From contig JBCCPJ010000017.1 of the NCBI GenBank assembly GCA_039024895.1, forward strand, positions 1 through 64,000: 64,000 bases of DNA. The letters run 5' to 3'. The notes under the pieces are model-generated. The model did not search any database, had not been told where the DNA came from, and worked only from the letters and a program-made list of their open reading frames with translations. This stretch comes from JAJDOD01 sp039024895. Lineage in GTDB: Bacteria; Pseudomonadota; Alphaproteobacteria; Rhodobacterales; Rhodobacteraceae. The translations under genes and the position numbers were made by a program. Of the stretch, positions 42,515-50,355 are shown one piece after another; positions within the stretch are counted from its first letter, which is position 1, and each line of letters starts with the position of its first letter.

Positions 42515-43726
42515 ATGTCGAAGATTAAAGTCGAGAACCCGATCGTCGATATGGACGGCGATGAAATGACCCGGATCATCTGGGACTTTATCAAGGAAAA
42601 ACTGATCCTTCCCTATCTCGACATCGATCTGCTCTACTACGATCTGGGTATCGAAGAGCGAGATCGCACCGAAGATCAAATCACGATTGATGCCGCGGAG
42701 AAGACCAAAGAAGTCGGCGTTGCCATCAAGTGCGCAACGATCACGCCCGACGAAGAGCGCGTCGAAGAATTTGGCCTGAAAAAAATGTGGCGGAGCCCGA
42801 ATGGTACGATCCGCAATATCCTGGGAGGCGTCATCTTTCGACAACCGATCATCTGCCAAAATGTTCCACGCCTTGTACCCGGCTGGACACAGCCGATTGT
42901 GGTTGGACGACACGCGTACGGCGACCAATACCGTGCGACTGATTTCGTGTTTCCCGGGCCGGGCAAACTGACACTCAAGTTTGAAGGGAATGACGGGAAG
43001 GTTATAGAGCGCGAAGTTTTTGACGCACCCGATGCGGGGGTCGCGCTCGCCATGTATAACCTCGAGAAGTCCATCTACGATTTCGCCCGCGCCTCGTTCA
43101 ATTACGGCCTGAACCTAGGCTGGCCCGTTTACCTATCGACAAAGAACACAATCCTCAAAGCCTATGATGGTCGCTTCAAAGATATCTTTCAGGAGGTCTT
43201 TGAAGCCGATTTCAAAGATCAGTTTGATGAGAAGAAGATTTGGTACGAGCACCGGTTGATCGACGACATGGTCGCATCCTCTTTGAAATGGTCCGGCGGG
43301 TATGTTTGGGCGTGTAAGAATTACGACGGCGACGTGCAGTCCGATACCGTTGCGCAGGGCTTTGGCTCTCTCGGTTTAATGGCATCACAGCTGATGACAC
43401 CCGATGGCAAGATTGTGGAGTCGGAAGCGGCACATGGGACCGTGACACGGCACTATCGCCAACATCAAAAGGGGGAAGCCACGTCCACCAATTCAACGGC
43501 TTCTATCTTTGCGTGGACCGGCGGGCTCCGTCACCGAGCGAAGCTCGACGATAACGAACCTCTTAAGGTCTTTGCCGAGACGCTGGAAAAAGTCGTGGTG
43601 AGCACAATCGAAAGTGGACACATGACCAAGGACCTCGCTTTACTGGTCGGCCCAGATCAGGGATGGCTGACGACGACAGGTTTCTTGGACAAGATTGACG
43701 AAAACCTCGCCAAAGCGCTTTCCTGA
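42515..43726 (+). CDS. icd: Isocitrate dehydrogenase (NADP+), type II
   Basis: A 403-residue TCA-cycle enzyme making 2-oxoglutarate. The substrate loop is SPNGTIRNILGGVIFRQPII (about 95-114), with the catalytic Tyr in the YGDQYRATDF region, the metal Asp in LIDDMVASSLKWSGGYVWAC and the NADP site EAAHGTVTRHYRQHQKGE. This is the eukaryote-like homodimeric form usual in alphaproteobacteria. ATG 42515 has GAGGAG upstream. It is convergent with rplL, with that gene's terminator between them. Confidence 0.95.
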   Translation: MSKIKVENPIVDMDGDEMTRIIWDFIKEKLILPYLDIDLLYYDLGIEERDRTEDQITIDAAEKTKEVGVAIKCATITPDEERVEEFGLKKMWRSPNGTIRNILGGVIFRQPIICQNVPRLVPGWTQPIVVGRHAYGDQYRATDFVFPGPGKLTLKFEGNDGKVIEREVFDAPDAGVALAMYNLEKSIYDFARASFNYGLNLGWPVYLSTKNTILKAYDGRFKDIFQEVFEADFKDQFDEKKIWYEHRLIDDMVASSLKWSGGYVWACKNYDGDVQSDTVAQGFGSLGLMASQLMTPDGKIVESEAAHGTVTRHYRQHQKGEATSTNSTASIFAWTGGLRHRAKLDDNEPLKVFAETLEKVVVSTIESGHMTKDLALLVGPDQGWLTTTGFLDKIDENLAKALS

Positions 43727-43781
43727 GATCGCCGAAAACAAGAGGTCTTAAGCTAAGAATTCAATACGCAACCTCAAAATG

Positions 43782-43813
43782 AAAAAAGGCCGGGTCCAAT
43801 GGCCCGGCCTTTC
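43782..43813 (-). terminator. Rho-independent terminator after rplL
   Basis: On the minus strand GGCCGGGCC pairs with GGACCCGGCC (43788-43809) around a short loop and is followed by six T residues (43782-43787). This ends the rplJL transcript and confirms that no rpoB follows directly. Confidence 0.85.
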
Positions 43814-43833
43814 CAACGCAATAGTAAGCGCGA

Positions 43834-44217
43834 TTACTTGAGTTCAACCTCTGCGCCAGCTGCTTCCAGCTTCGCTTTGATCTCTTCGGCTTCCGCTTTC
43901 GGCGCGCCTTCCTTGACGGCTTTGCCACCAGCTTCGACCAGGTCTTTTGCTTCCTTGAGGCCAAGACCTGTGATGCCGCGGACTTCCTTGATCACGTTGA
44001 TCTTCTGTGCGCCAGCCGATTTGAGAATGACGTCAAATTCGTCTTTCTCTTCTGCCGCATCGCCACCAGCGTCGCCGCCAGCCGGTCCCGCCATCATCAC
44101 AGCGCCGCCAGCGGCGGGCTCGATGCCGTATTCATCCTTGAGGATGGTTTTCAGTTCTTGTGCTTCAAGAAGCGTGAGACCCACGATCTCTTCTGCAAGT
44201 TTCTTCAGATCAGCCAT
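43834..44217 (-). CDS. rplL: Ribosomal protein bL12 (L7/L12)
   Basis: A 127-residue stalk protein of the 50S subunit that recruits translation GTPases. The N-terminal dimerisation part (MADLKKLAEEIVGLTLLEAQ), the flexible Ala/Gly hinge (GGAVMMAGPAGGDAGGDAAE) and the C-terminal domain (VIKEVRGITGLGLKEAKDLV; KAEAEEIKAKLEAAGAEVEL) are all present. It follows rplJ by 57 bases. A terminator closes the unit right after it, where rpoB would normally lie. Confidence 0.96.
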   Translation of the reverse strand: MADLKKLAEEIVGLTLLEAQELKTILKDEYGIEPAAGGAVMMAGPAGGDAGGDAAEEKDEFDVILKSAGAQKINVIKEVRGITGLGLKEAKDLVEAGGKAVKEGAPKAEAEEIKAKLEAAGAEVELK

Positions 44218-44274
44218 TGTTCTGTTCCGTTTCCAAATATGTGTTCCAACGCGTGAGCTTTACCCACACAGGTC

Positions 44275-44793
44275 TCAAGCGGCTTCCGCGCGCTCTTCGA
44301 CGGTTGAGAGAATGCTTGCGATGTTCGAAGCAGGTGCGCCAATCGCGCCAGCGATGTTCGAAGCAGGCGCGCCGAGGCAACCGGCGATAGAAGCAATGAG
44401 CTCCTCGCGCGATGGCATCGATGCGACGGCTTTTACACCGGCAGGGTCGAGCGCCGTTTCACCCATAGACCCACCGAGGATGACAAGCTTGTCATTTCCT
44501 TTGGCGTATTTGTCCATAACCCTGGCCGCAGCCGTGGGGTCTTCAGAATAGGCGAAAACGGTCATGCCCGTCAGAAGGTCAGCCAAATGTGCATTCGGCT
44601 TTCCGTCAAGGGCGATCTTGGCAAGCCTGTTCTTGGCAACGCGAACGGAACCTTCGGCTTCGCGCATTTGCGCCCGAAGGTCCTGCATCTCAGCAACCGT
44701 GAGACCTGCGTAATGGGCTACAACCACAACGCCAGAGCTTTCGAAGATTTGGCCGAGTTCGTCGACCACTTTTTCTTTCTGGGCTCTATCCAC
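44275..44793 (-). CDS. rplJ: Ribosomal protein uL10
   Basis: A 172-residue protein anchoring the L7/L12 stalk to 23S rRNA. The start is the GTG at 44793 (MDRAQKEKVVDELGQIFESS), the usual family N terminus, with GGAGTG eight bases upstream. Further signatures are SGVVVVAHYAGLTVAEMQDL, RVAKNRLAKIAL and the C-terminal helix that binds L7/L12 (NIASILSTVEERAEAA). An in-frame ATG at 44850 would run into the leader. L10 usually binds its own leader to control translation; the leader here is structured. Confidence 0.95.
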   Translation of the reverse strand: MDRAQKEKVVDELGQIFESSGVVVVAHYAGLTVAEMQDLRAQMREAEGSVRVAKNRLAKIALDGKPNAHLADLLTGMTVFAYSEDPTAAARVMDKYAKGNDKLVILGGSMGETALDPAGVKAVASMPSREELIASIAGCLGAPASNIAGAIGAPASNIASILSTVEERAEAA

Positions 44794-45160
44794 AGTTTCA
44801 CTCCAAGTATAGGAGGGTGACCCTCCCGGCTCATTCACGGCAGGCGACATGCCAACCGAAGAGTCCTTACGGGTCCGTCAGGAATAGCGCCACCAAGGCT
44901 GTTGACCCCGGAACGAATTCGTCTGTTCCCGTCTCAGGCAGGGTTTATTCAGCAAGGCTGAACCCACCGTCTCGGACGAAATATCCGAGGCCAAAGCCCC
45001 GGACAGAGGGCGTATAGAGCACGTTTTCCGATTTGAGAAGGGGGTAATCCGCAGATCGCGCCAATATTCTTATCGCGAGTGCCCCTGTCATTGAAGGCTA
45101 GGTTGCTAAAGGGTCGGTCACGACTCTGATCCAGGCCCAAACCCGCTAACCGAACAGGCG
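44794..45160 (-). promoter_or_regulatory. rplJ upstream region with structured leader
   Basis: This 367-base gap holds no gene that I can support. On the minus strand it contains three hairpins: CTCGGA/TCCGAG (44971-44989), TTCAGC/GCTGAA with GGG/CCC flanks (44941-44965), and GGAGG/CCTCC (44812-44826) just before the rplJ start. Candidate promoters upstream of these are weak (an ATGACA-17-AATATT near 45065-45095 and a TTCTCA-17-TATACG near 45013-45041). This arrangement fits an autogenous L10 leader. The assignment is inference. Confidence 0.5.
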
Positions 45161-46681
45161 CTAAAGTGTTCTTCCGAGCAGAAACGCCAAAGCCCCCACT
45201 GCCAGCACCACCATTAGTTCGCGCCGCCATTTCCGTGGCGGTGGTGGCGCCTTCGAGTTCGACTGCGCGATCAATGCCGCTTCTGCGTATTGCGGCAACT
45301 TGGGTCCAAAACGCGCAAGGATTCTTGCCGTTTGGACCATGTCCCTTATCAGGGCCTTCGGGCCGATATTCTCCGCGATGTAACCTTCAACGACTGGTCG
45401 CGACACTTTCCAGATGTTGATATGTGGGTTGATGGAACGGGCGACACCTTCGACAACAACCATGGTTCTTTGAAGCAATATGAGCTCGGTTCTGGTCTCC
45501 ATCCCAAACTTCTCTGTAACCTCAAATAAATAGGCAAGGAGCCGCGCCATGGAAATGCGGCTGGCCTCCATACCGAATATGGGCTCGCCGACTGACCGCA
45601 AAGCGCGGGCAAATTCATCAACATCCTGGTCAGCGGGCACATATCCTGCCTCAAAATGAACCTCCGCGACGCGACGATAATCCTTACGAATAAAGCCTAT
45701 GAGGATTTCGGCGTAGACCCGCCGCGTGTAAGCATCGATGCGCCCCATGATACCAAAGTCCAAGGCCACCAAAGTACCGTCTGGGGACAACTTGAGATTG
45801 CCCTGATGCATATCTGCGTGGAAGTAGCCATCGCGCAAGGCGTGGCTCAGAAAGGTCGTAAGTACCTTTTCTCCAAGCCGAACGGTGTCATGCCCATTTG
45901 CTTCAATAGCTTTGGGGTCCCCCAAGGGCAGCCCTTCAACCCATTCGAGCGTCATCACACGCCGTGAAGAGAGCGCCCATTTCACCTCCGGCACTCGAAA
46001 TCCGGTGTCATTCTTCGTGTTGGCCGCAAATTCCGCCGCGGCGGCTGTTTCGAGACGCAGGTCCAATTCGCCATTTACCACGCCTTCAAAGTGCTCAATG
46101 ACATCCATCGGCCGCAGTCGGCGCGACCCCGGCGACAAAAGCTCGATCATGCGCGCCGCAAAGTAGAAGGCGTCGACATCACGGCGAAAGGCAACCTCAA
46201 TCTTCGGGCGGAGAATTTTGACCGCGACATCCTCACCCGTATCCAGAAGGCGCGCGCGGTGGACTTGGGCAATCGACGCCGCTGCGACGGGCTCCGAGAA
46301 CTCGGAAAAAATCGCTTCGACCGAGTGACCAAGTTCCTGCTCAACCATGGACTTTGCAACCGCCGTCGGGAACGCAGGCAGCTTGTCTTGCAGTACACGC
46401 AGTTGCTCGGCCAGGTCGGCGCCGACAACGTCGGGTCGCGTTGAGAGTATCTGTCCAAATTTGATGTAAGCGGGTCCGAGGGCGGTCAAAGCGCGGGTGA
46501 CTGGTGGCTGTGCCGGGTCACCTTTAATGCCCAACCACTTGAACGACCAACCGAGCACCCGAGCGGCGATGCGGAGTGGCGCCGGGGCGTCCATCGCCTC
46601 CAGAACCTGGCGCATGGCCCCAGTGCGTTCAAAAGTTGCGCCGGTTCTGATCAAGCGAAGAATGTTGTGCGGGCCGCGCAT
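45161..46681 (-). CDS. ubiB: Ubiquinone biosynthesis protein UbiB
   Basis: A 506-residue atypical kinase-like protein (ABC1/ADCK family) needed for ubiquinone synthesis. It has KFGQILSTRPDVVGADLAEQ (about 72-91, the KxGQ motif), AAASIAQVHRARLLDTGEDV (the Ala-rich loop), the catalytic region HADMHQGNLKLSPDGTLVAL and DFGIMG. One C-terminal membrane helix (LMVVLAVGALAFLLG) anchors it. It follows ubiE by three bases, so they form an operon. Confidence 0.94.
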   Translation of the reverse strand: MRGPHNILRLIRTGATFERTGAMRQVLEAMDAPAPLRIAARVLGWSFKWLGIKGDPAQPPVTRALTALGPAYIKFGQILSTRPDVVGADLAEQLRVLQDKLPAFPTAVAKSMVEQELGHSVEAIFSEFSEPVAAASIAQVHRARLLDTGEDVAVKILRPKIEVAFRRDVDAFYFAARMIELLSPGSRRLRPMDVIEHFEGVVNGELDLRLETAAAAEFAANTKNDTGFRVPEVKWALSSRRVMTLEWVEGLPLGDPKAIEANGHDTVRLGEKVLTTFLSHALRDGYFHADMHQGNLKLSPDGTLVALDFGIMGRIDAYTRRVYAEILIGFIRKDYRRVAEVHFEAGYVPADQDVDEFARALRSVGEPIFGMEASRISMARLLAYLFEVTEKFGMETRTELILLQRTMVVVEGVARSINPHINIWKVSRPVVEGYIAENIGPKALIRDMVQTARILARFGPKLPQYAEAALIAQSNSKAPPPPRKWRRELMVVLAVGALAFLLGRTL

Positions 46682-46684
46682 ATG

Positions 46685-47437
46685 TCAGAGCTTCCAGCCG
46701 GAATGGAGCGCGGCAATGCCCATCGACAGATTTCTGTATTTGACCTGGCCGAACCCCGCTGCCCGGATCATCGAGGCAAAGCTCTCCTGATCCGGAAAGC
46801 GGCGGATGGATTCAACCAGATATTGGTAGCTTTCCCTATCCCCAGCAATCGCCTGACCCATGCGCGGAATCACGTTGAACGAGTACAGATCGTAGAGCTT
46901 TTGCATGGCTTCGTTCGGTAATTGCGAAAACTCTAGCACCATGAGGCGGCCGCCTGGTTTCAGGACGCGGTAGGCCTCTTCAAGGGCATCGCCGATACGG
47001 GTCACGTTACGGATACCGAAAGAAATCGTGTACGCGTCAAAGCTCTTATCCTCGAAAGGAAGGGCCATCGCATCACCGGTGATCCAGTCCATGCGATTGA
47101 CGAACGCTTCGGCTTCAGCACGTTGCCGCCCTTCCACCAACATGGGCTCTGTCAAATCGACGACAACAGCCGTTGCGCCGGGGGCACGCTTCAGAAATCG
47201 GAACGCAATGTCCCCTGTACCGCCCGCAACGTCCAAAAGGCGTTGACCGTCGCGGGGCGCCAGCCAATCCATCATCGCGTCTTTCCAAAGGCGGTGCACA
47301 CCTCCGGACATCACGTCATTCATGATATCGTAGCGGGAGGCAACGCTGGAGAATACGCCGTGGACGAGGCCGGACTTTTCGTCTTCCCTTACGGTTGAGG
47401 CACCAAAATGGGTGGTCTTGTTTTCTTCTTGGCTCAT
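46685..47437 (-). CDS. ubiE: Ubiquinone/menaquinone C-methyltransferase UbiE
   Basis: A 250-residue SAM-dependent methyltransferase acting on the benzoquinol ring. Motifs are VASRYDIMNDVMSGGVHRLW (about 32-51), the SAM loop LLDVAGGTGDIAFRFL (about 68-83) and SFGIRNVTRIGDALEEAYRV with LKPGGRLMVLEF. It is divergent from mutM and is the first gene of the ubiE-ubiB pair. Confidence 0.95.
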   Translation of the reverse strand: MSQEENKTTHFGASTVREDEKSGLVHGVFSSVASRYDIMNDVMSGGVHRLWKDAMMDWLAPRDGQRLLDVAGGTGDIAFRFLKRAPGATAVVVDLTEPMLVEGRQRAEAEAFVNRMDWITGDAMALPFEDKSFDAYTISFGIRNVTRIGDALEEAYRVLKPGGRLMVLEFSQLPNEAMQKLYDLYSFNVIPRMGQAIAGDRESYQYLVESIRRFPDQESFASMIRAAGFGQVKYRNLSMGIAALHSGWKL

Positions 47438-47575
47438 CTTTTTGCTTCTTTCGCCGCCGCTCCTTATACCGCGCGGAATAGTCGGAGCCAGCGCTTCTTA
47501 TGTTCGGAAGGATGTTAATGCTCGAAGTGAGTGAAAGCAGTGTGGCGGGCGCATTCGCCGCAGGTCAGAAGCCCA

Positions 47576-48427
47576 ATGCCTGAGTTGCCCGAAGTCGAAA
47601 CGGTTAAGAACGGTTTGCGACCAACCATGGAAAACGCTGTCATCGCCAGCGTTGACGTTAATAGACCAGATTTGCGCTGGCCGTTCCCGGATCGAATGAA
47701 GGAGCGACTTGAGAACGTCGCTGTAAAGAACCTCCGGCGCAGATCGAAATACATACTCGTCGACTTGTCGAGCAACGAGACACTTTTGATTCATCTTGGT
47801 ATGTCCGGTCGTATCCTCATTTCTGGCGATCAGGTTGGGGCTTTCCATCATCCGCACCCCGCTCCCCAGAAACATGACCACGTGGTCTTTCATATGCAGT
47901 CTGGAGCGCGCATTACGTTCAACGATCCAAGGCGGTTCGGTGCCATGGATTTGATCGAGACTGCCGGTTTGGAAGATCACAAGTTGCTCCGTCAACTTGG
48001 TCCGGAACCCTTGAGTAACGCATTCAACGAAAGTTACCTGATTGAGAGCCTAAAGTCGCGCAGAACACCGATAAAGGCCGCTCTCCTCGATCAGAAATTG
48101 GTCGCTGGTCTGGGCAACATATACGTCTGTGAGGCGCTGTTTCGGGCTGGAATCTCTCCTTTGCGTAGGAGTGATCGCATTGCGGGGACGCGATTGGCAG
48201 AGTTAGTACCACACATAAGAGATGTGTTGAGAGAGGCCATCGAAGCGGGAGGTTCGTCGCTCCGAGACTATCGAACCGCAGGTGGTGAACTTGGATACTT
48301 CCAGCACAGGTTTGCGGTATACGGTCAGGAAGGTGAACAGTGTCGAAAGCCTGGCTGTGGCGGCAAAGTGAAGCGTATCGTTCAATCGGGCCGGTCGAGT
48401 TTCTACTGCAAGGGTTGTCAAAGATAA
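47576..48427 (+). CDS. mutM: Formamidopyrimidine-DNA glycosylase
   Basis: A 283-residue base-excision repair enzyme removing oxidised purines such as 8-oxoguanine. The N terminus is MPELPEVETV, in which Pro2 is the nucleophile and Glu3 the proton donor. The Lys of the DNA-binding loop is in LIHLGMSGR, GLGNIYVCEALFRAGISP follows, and the C-terminal zinc finger is CRKPGC with 15-16 residues and then CKGC. The start at 47576 is fixed by the catalytic Pro. The enoyl-CoA hydratase gene follows. Confidence 0.96.
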   Translation: MPELPEVETVKNGLRPTMENAVIASVDVNRPDLRWPFPDRMKERLENVAVKNLRRRSKYILVDLSSNETLLIHLGMSGRILISGDQVGAFHHPHPAPQKHDHVVFHMQSGARITFNDPRRFGAMDLIETAGLEDHKLLRQLGPEPLSNAFNESYLIESLKSRRTPIKAALLDQKLVAGLGNIYVCEALFRAGISPLRRSDRIAGTRLAELVPHIRDVLREAIEAGGSSLRDYRTAGGELGYFQHRFAVYGQEGEQCRKPGCGGKVKRIVQSGRSSFYCKGCQR

Positions 48428-48491
48428 CTTGAACCCGCGTCCGTGACTGCTAAGCCTTTCGGTGGACCGTAACAGATGTGAGCGACAAACC

Positions 48492-49268
48492 ATGGCTTTT
48501 GAAACGATCATCGTCGAGACGGAAGAACATGTGACCACCATCCGGCTAAACCGGCCGGACGCTCTGAATGCCATAAGTCAGACGATGATTCGCGAGCTTG
48601 CTGACGCTGTCACCGAAGCCTCTGGAAACGATAAGGTCCGCTGCATCATCCTGACGGGTTCGGACAAGGCATTTGCGGCGGGTGCCGACATCTCCGACAT
48701 GGCAGAAATGAGCTTTGTCGATGCCTTTGGCCAAGATCTATTCACCGAGCCGTCTGAGCGTATTCTGCGTTGTCGCAAACCTATGATTGCAGCGGTATCG
48801 GGTTACGCGCTCGGCGGTGGATGCGAGCTGGCCATGATGTGCGACTTCATTATTGCATCGGACACGGCAAAGTTTGGACAACCGGAGATTAACCTCGGTA
48901 CTGTGGCCGGCTTAGGTGGCACCCAGCGTTTGACGCGACTGGTCGGCAAATCAAAGTCAATGGACATGCACCTCACGGGCCGCTTCATGAATGCCGACGA
49001 AGCAGAACGCGCGGGTCTTGTCAGTCGTATTGTGCCTGCGAAGAAACTTATGGAAGAGGCACTGACGGCCGCGCATAAGATTGCTGAGAAGTCGGCACTT
49101 ACCGCCATGGCTGTAAAGGAAGCAGTCAATCGCGCGGGAGAAGTGTCGCTGCGGGAAGGTCTGCTGTTTGAGCGTCGTTTGTTCCACTCCCTGTTTGCGA
49201 CGGATGATCAATCTGAAGGCATGACGGCGTTCCTCGAGAAGCGCGAGGCGCAGTTTCGCGACAAATAG
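48492..49268 (+). CDS. Enoyl-CoA hydratase
   Basis: A 258-residue crotonase-family enzyme that hydrates 2-enoyl-CoA. It has LNRPDALNAIS (about 19-29), AFAAGADISDMAE (oxyanion hole), ALGGGCELAMMCDFIIASDT (Glu near 114) and GQPEINLGTVAGLGGTQRL (second Glu near 134). Both catalytic glutamates of the true hydratases are therefore present. It is one of two hydratase domains in the window. Its position between mutM and rpsT is separate from the main beta-oxidation block. Confidence 0.93.
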   Translation: MAFETIIVETEEHVTTIRLNRPDALNAISQTMIRELADAVTEASGNDKVRCIILTGSDKAFAAGADISDMAEMSFVDAFGQDLFTEPSERILRCRKPMIAAVSGYALGGGCELAMMCDFIIASDTAKFGQPEINLGTVAGLGGTQRLTRLVGKSKSMDMHLTGRFMNADEAERAGLVSRIVPAKKLMEEALTAAHKIAEKSALTAMAVKEAVNRAGEVSLREGLLFERRLFHSLFATDDQSEGMTAFLEKREAQFRDK

Positions 49269-49414
49269 GGGCTTCACAAGCGCTCGGAAACTTCTTATTT
49301 GCTCACCAGATATGCGTGTGGAGCCCGCTTAGGCTATGTTGTCTCTGACCGAATGGTTGGACGCGGAACCCTTGCGCTGACTAATTGGAACCGCTGATAG
49401 GAAGAGACACCACC

Positions 49415-49678
49415 ATGGCGAATACGCCCCAGTCCAAAAAACGTGCAAGACAGAATCTGCGCCGCCTTGACGTCAACAAGGCGCGACGCTCTCGGATCCG
49501 CACTTTCATCCGTAAAGTGGAAGAAGCCATCGCGTCTGGCGACCAAGATGCGGCTAAGGCCGCGCTTAAACAGGCCCAGCCAGAACTGATGCGCGGTGTC
49601 ACCAAAGGTGTCTATCATAAGAACACGGCTGCTCGGAAAATGTCGCGACTCGCAGCGCGCGTAAAAGCGATCGGCTGA
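49415..49678 (+). CDS. rpsT: Ribosomal protein bS20
   Basis: An 87-residue basic helical protein of the 30S subunit: MANTPQSKKRARQNLRRLDV at the N terminus, KARRSRIRTFIRKVEEAIAS in the middle and GVYHKNTAARKMSRLAARVK at the end, the S20 pattern throughout. AGGAAGAGA lies upstream of ATG 49415. A strong terminator follows at 49697, so it is probably monocistronic. Confidence 0.96.
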   Translation: MANTPQSKKRARQNLRRLDVNKARRSRIRTFIRKVEEAIASGDQDAAKAALKQAQPELMRGVTKGVYHKNTAARKMSRLAARVKAIG

Positions 49679-49696
49679 CAATCGCTGTCAAGAATG

Positions 49697-49726
49697 ATCG
49701 CGCCGAAGCAGGCGCGATTTTTTTTT
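49697..49726 (+). terminator. Rho-independent terminator after rpsT
   Basis: ATCGCGCC (49697-49704), a 6-base loop and GGCGCGAT (49711-49718) form a perfect 8-base stem followed by eight T residues. This is a strong intrinsic terminator that separates rpsT from the dnaA side. Confidence 0.9.
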
Positions 49727-49879
49727 GGACTGGCTATCTCCATTGAGTTCGCTGAGCAATTTCTTCACGGCGTGGGATTCGGAAGACTGGCGCGCGGTGT
49801 CAAGTGCAAAGGGTTGTTGCGACGGCCCCTGCAACAAGCCAAGTTCACCATGCGATTCACGTCCTGGGGGGCAAGTTTC

Positions 49880-50329
49880 ATGGGCACGGGTGAGAGCCCG
49901 CCGGTCGGTCAAGTCGATCCGACAAAGGCGTGGCAAATCATTGGAACAAACAGTTCCGCCCGGCTCATTGATGTCAGAACGCGTGCTGAATGGGCATTCG
50001 TAGGCGTTCCTGACATTACGGAATTGGCGCAAGAACCACTCTTTGTTGAGTGGTCTCGCTATCCGGACATGTCCCTCAATCACGCGTTTGCGGAGGAAGT
50101 TGAGGCGGCCACTGGAAGTGATAGTTCCGGACCACTTCTCTTCATCTGTCGATCCGGCGCGCGATCCTTGAACGCGGCGACTAAGGTGGCTGATCATTTT
50201 GCGCGGAAAGGCGTTTCAGTCACTTGCTTGAACGTTGCTGAGGGGTTTGAGGGGGATTTGGACGCATCGGGACACCGGGGTGACCAAAATGGTTGGAAGG
50301 CCCGGGGGCTGGCTTGGCGCCAGTCTTAA
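49880..50329 (+). CDS. Rhodanese-domain protein upstream of dnaA
   Basis: A 149-residue single-domain rhodanese, a sulfurtransferase fold. It has SSARLIDVRTRAEWAFVGVP (about 27-46) and the active-site loop LFICRSGARSLNAA with the catalytic Cys near residue 99. ATG 49880 gives the usual domain length; the reading frame is open further upstream but without family similarity. It ends 26 bases before dnaA on the same strand and may be cotranscribed. The sulfur acceptor is unknown. Confidence 0.87.
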   Translation: MGTGESPPVGQVDPTKAWQIIGTNSSARLIDVRTRAEWAFVGVPDITELAQEPLFVEWSRYPDMSLNHAFAEEVEAATGSDSSGPLLFICRSGARSLNAATKVADHFARKGVSVTCLNVAEGFEGDLDASGHRGDQNGWKARGLAWRQS

Positions 50330-50355
50330 ACAGAAAAAGAAGTAGCGGGCCAAAT

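Noticed and set aside
42368..42928. Minus-strand open frame opposite the start of icd
   Set aside because: It is the shadow of the strongly supported icd gene and shows no protein family features.
44851..45160. A small gene in the gap upstream of rplJ
   Set aside because: The open frames there are short, lack Shine-Dalgarno sequences and show no protein-like composition; the hairpins point to a leader instead.
49680..50355. Possible chromosomal origin next to dnaA
   Set aside because: By eye there is no cluster of TTATNCACA boxes and no AT-rich unwinding stretch here or in the dnaA-dnaN gap. In alphaproteobacteria oriC is often elsewhere.
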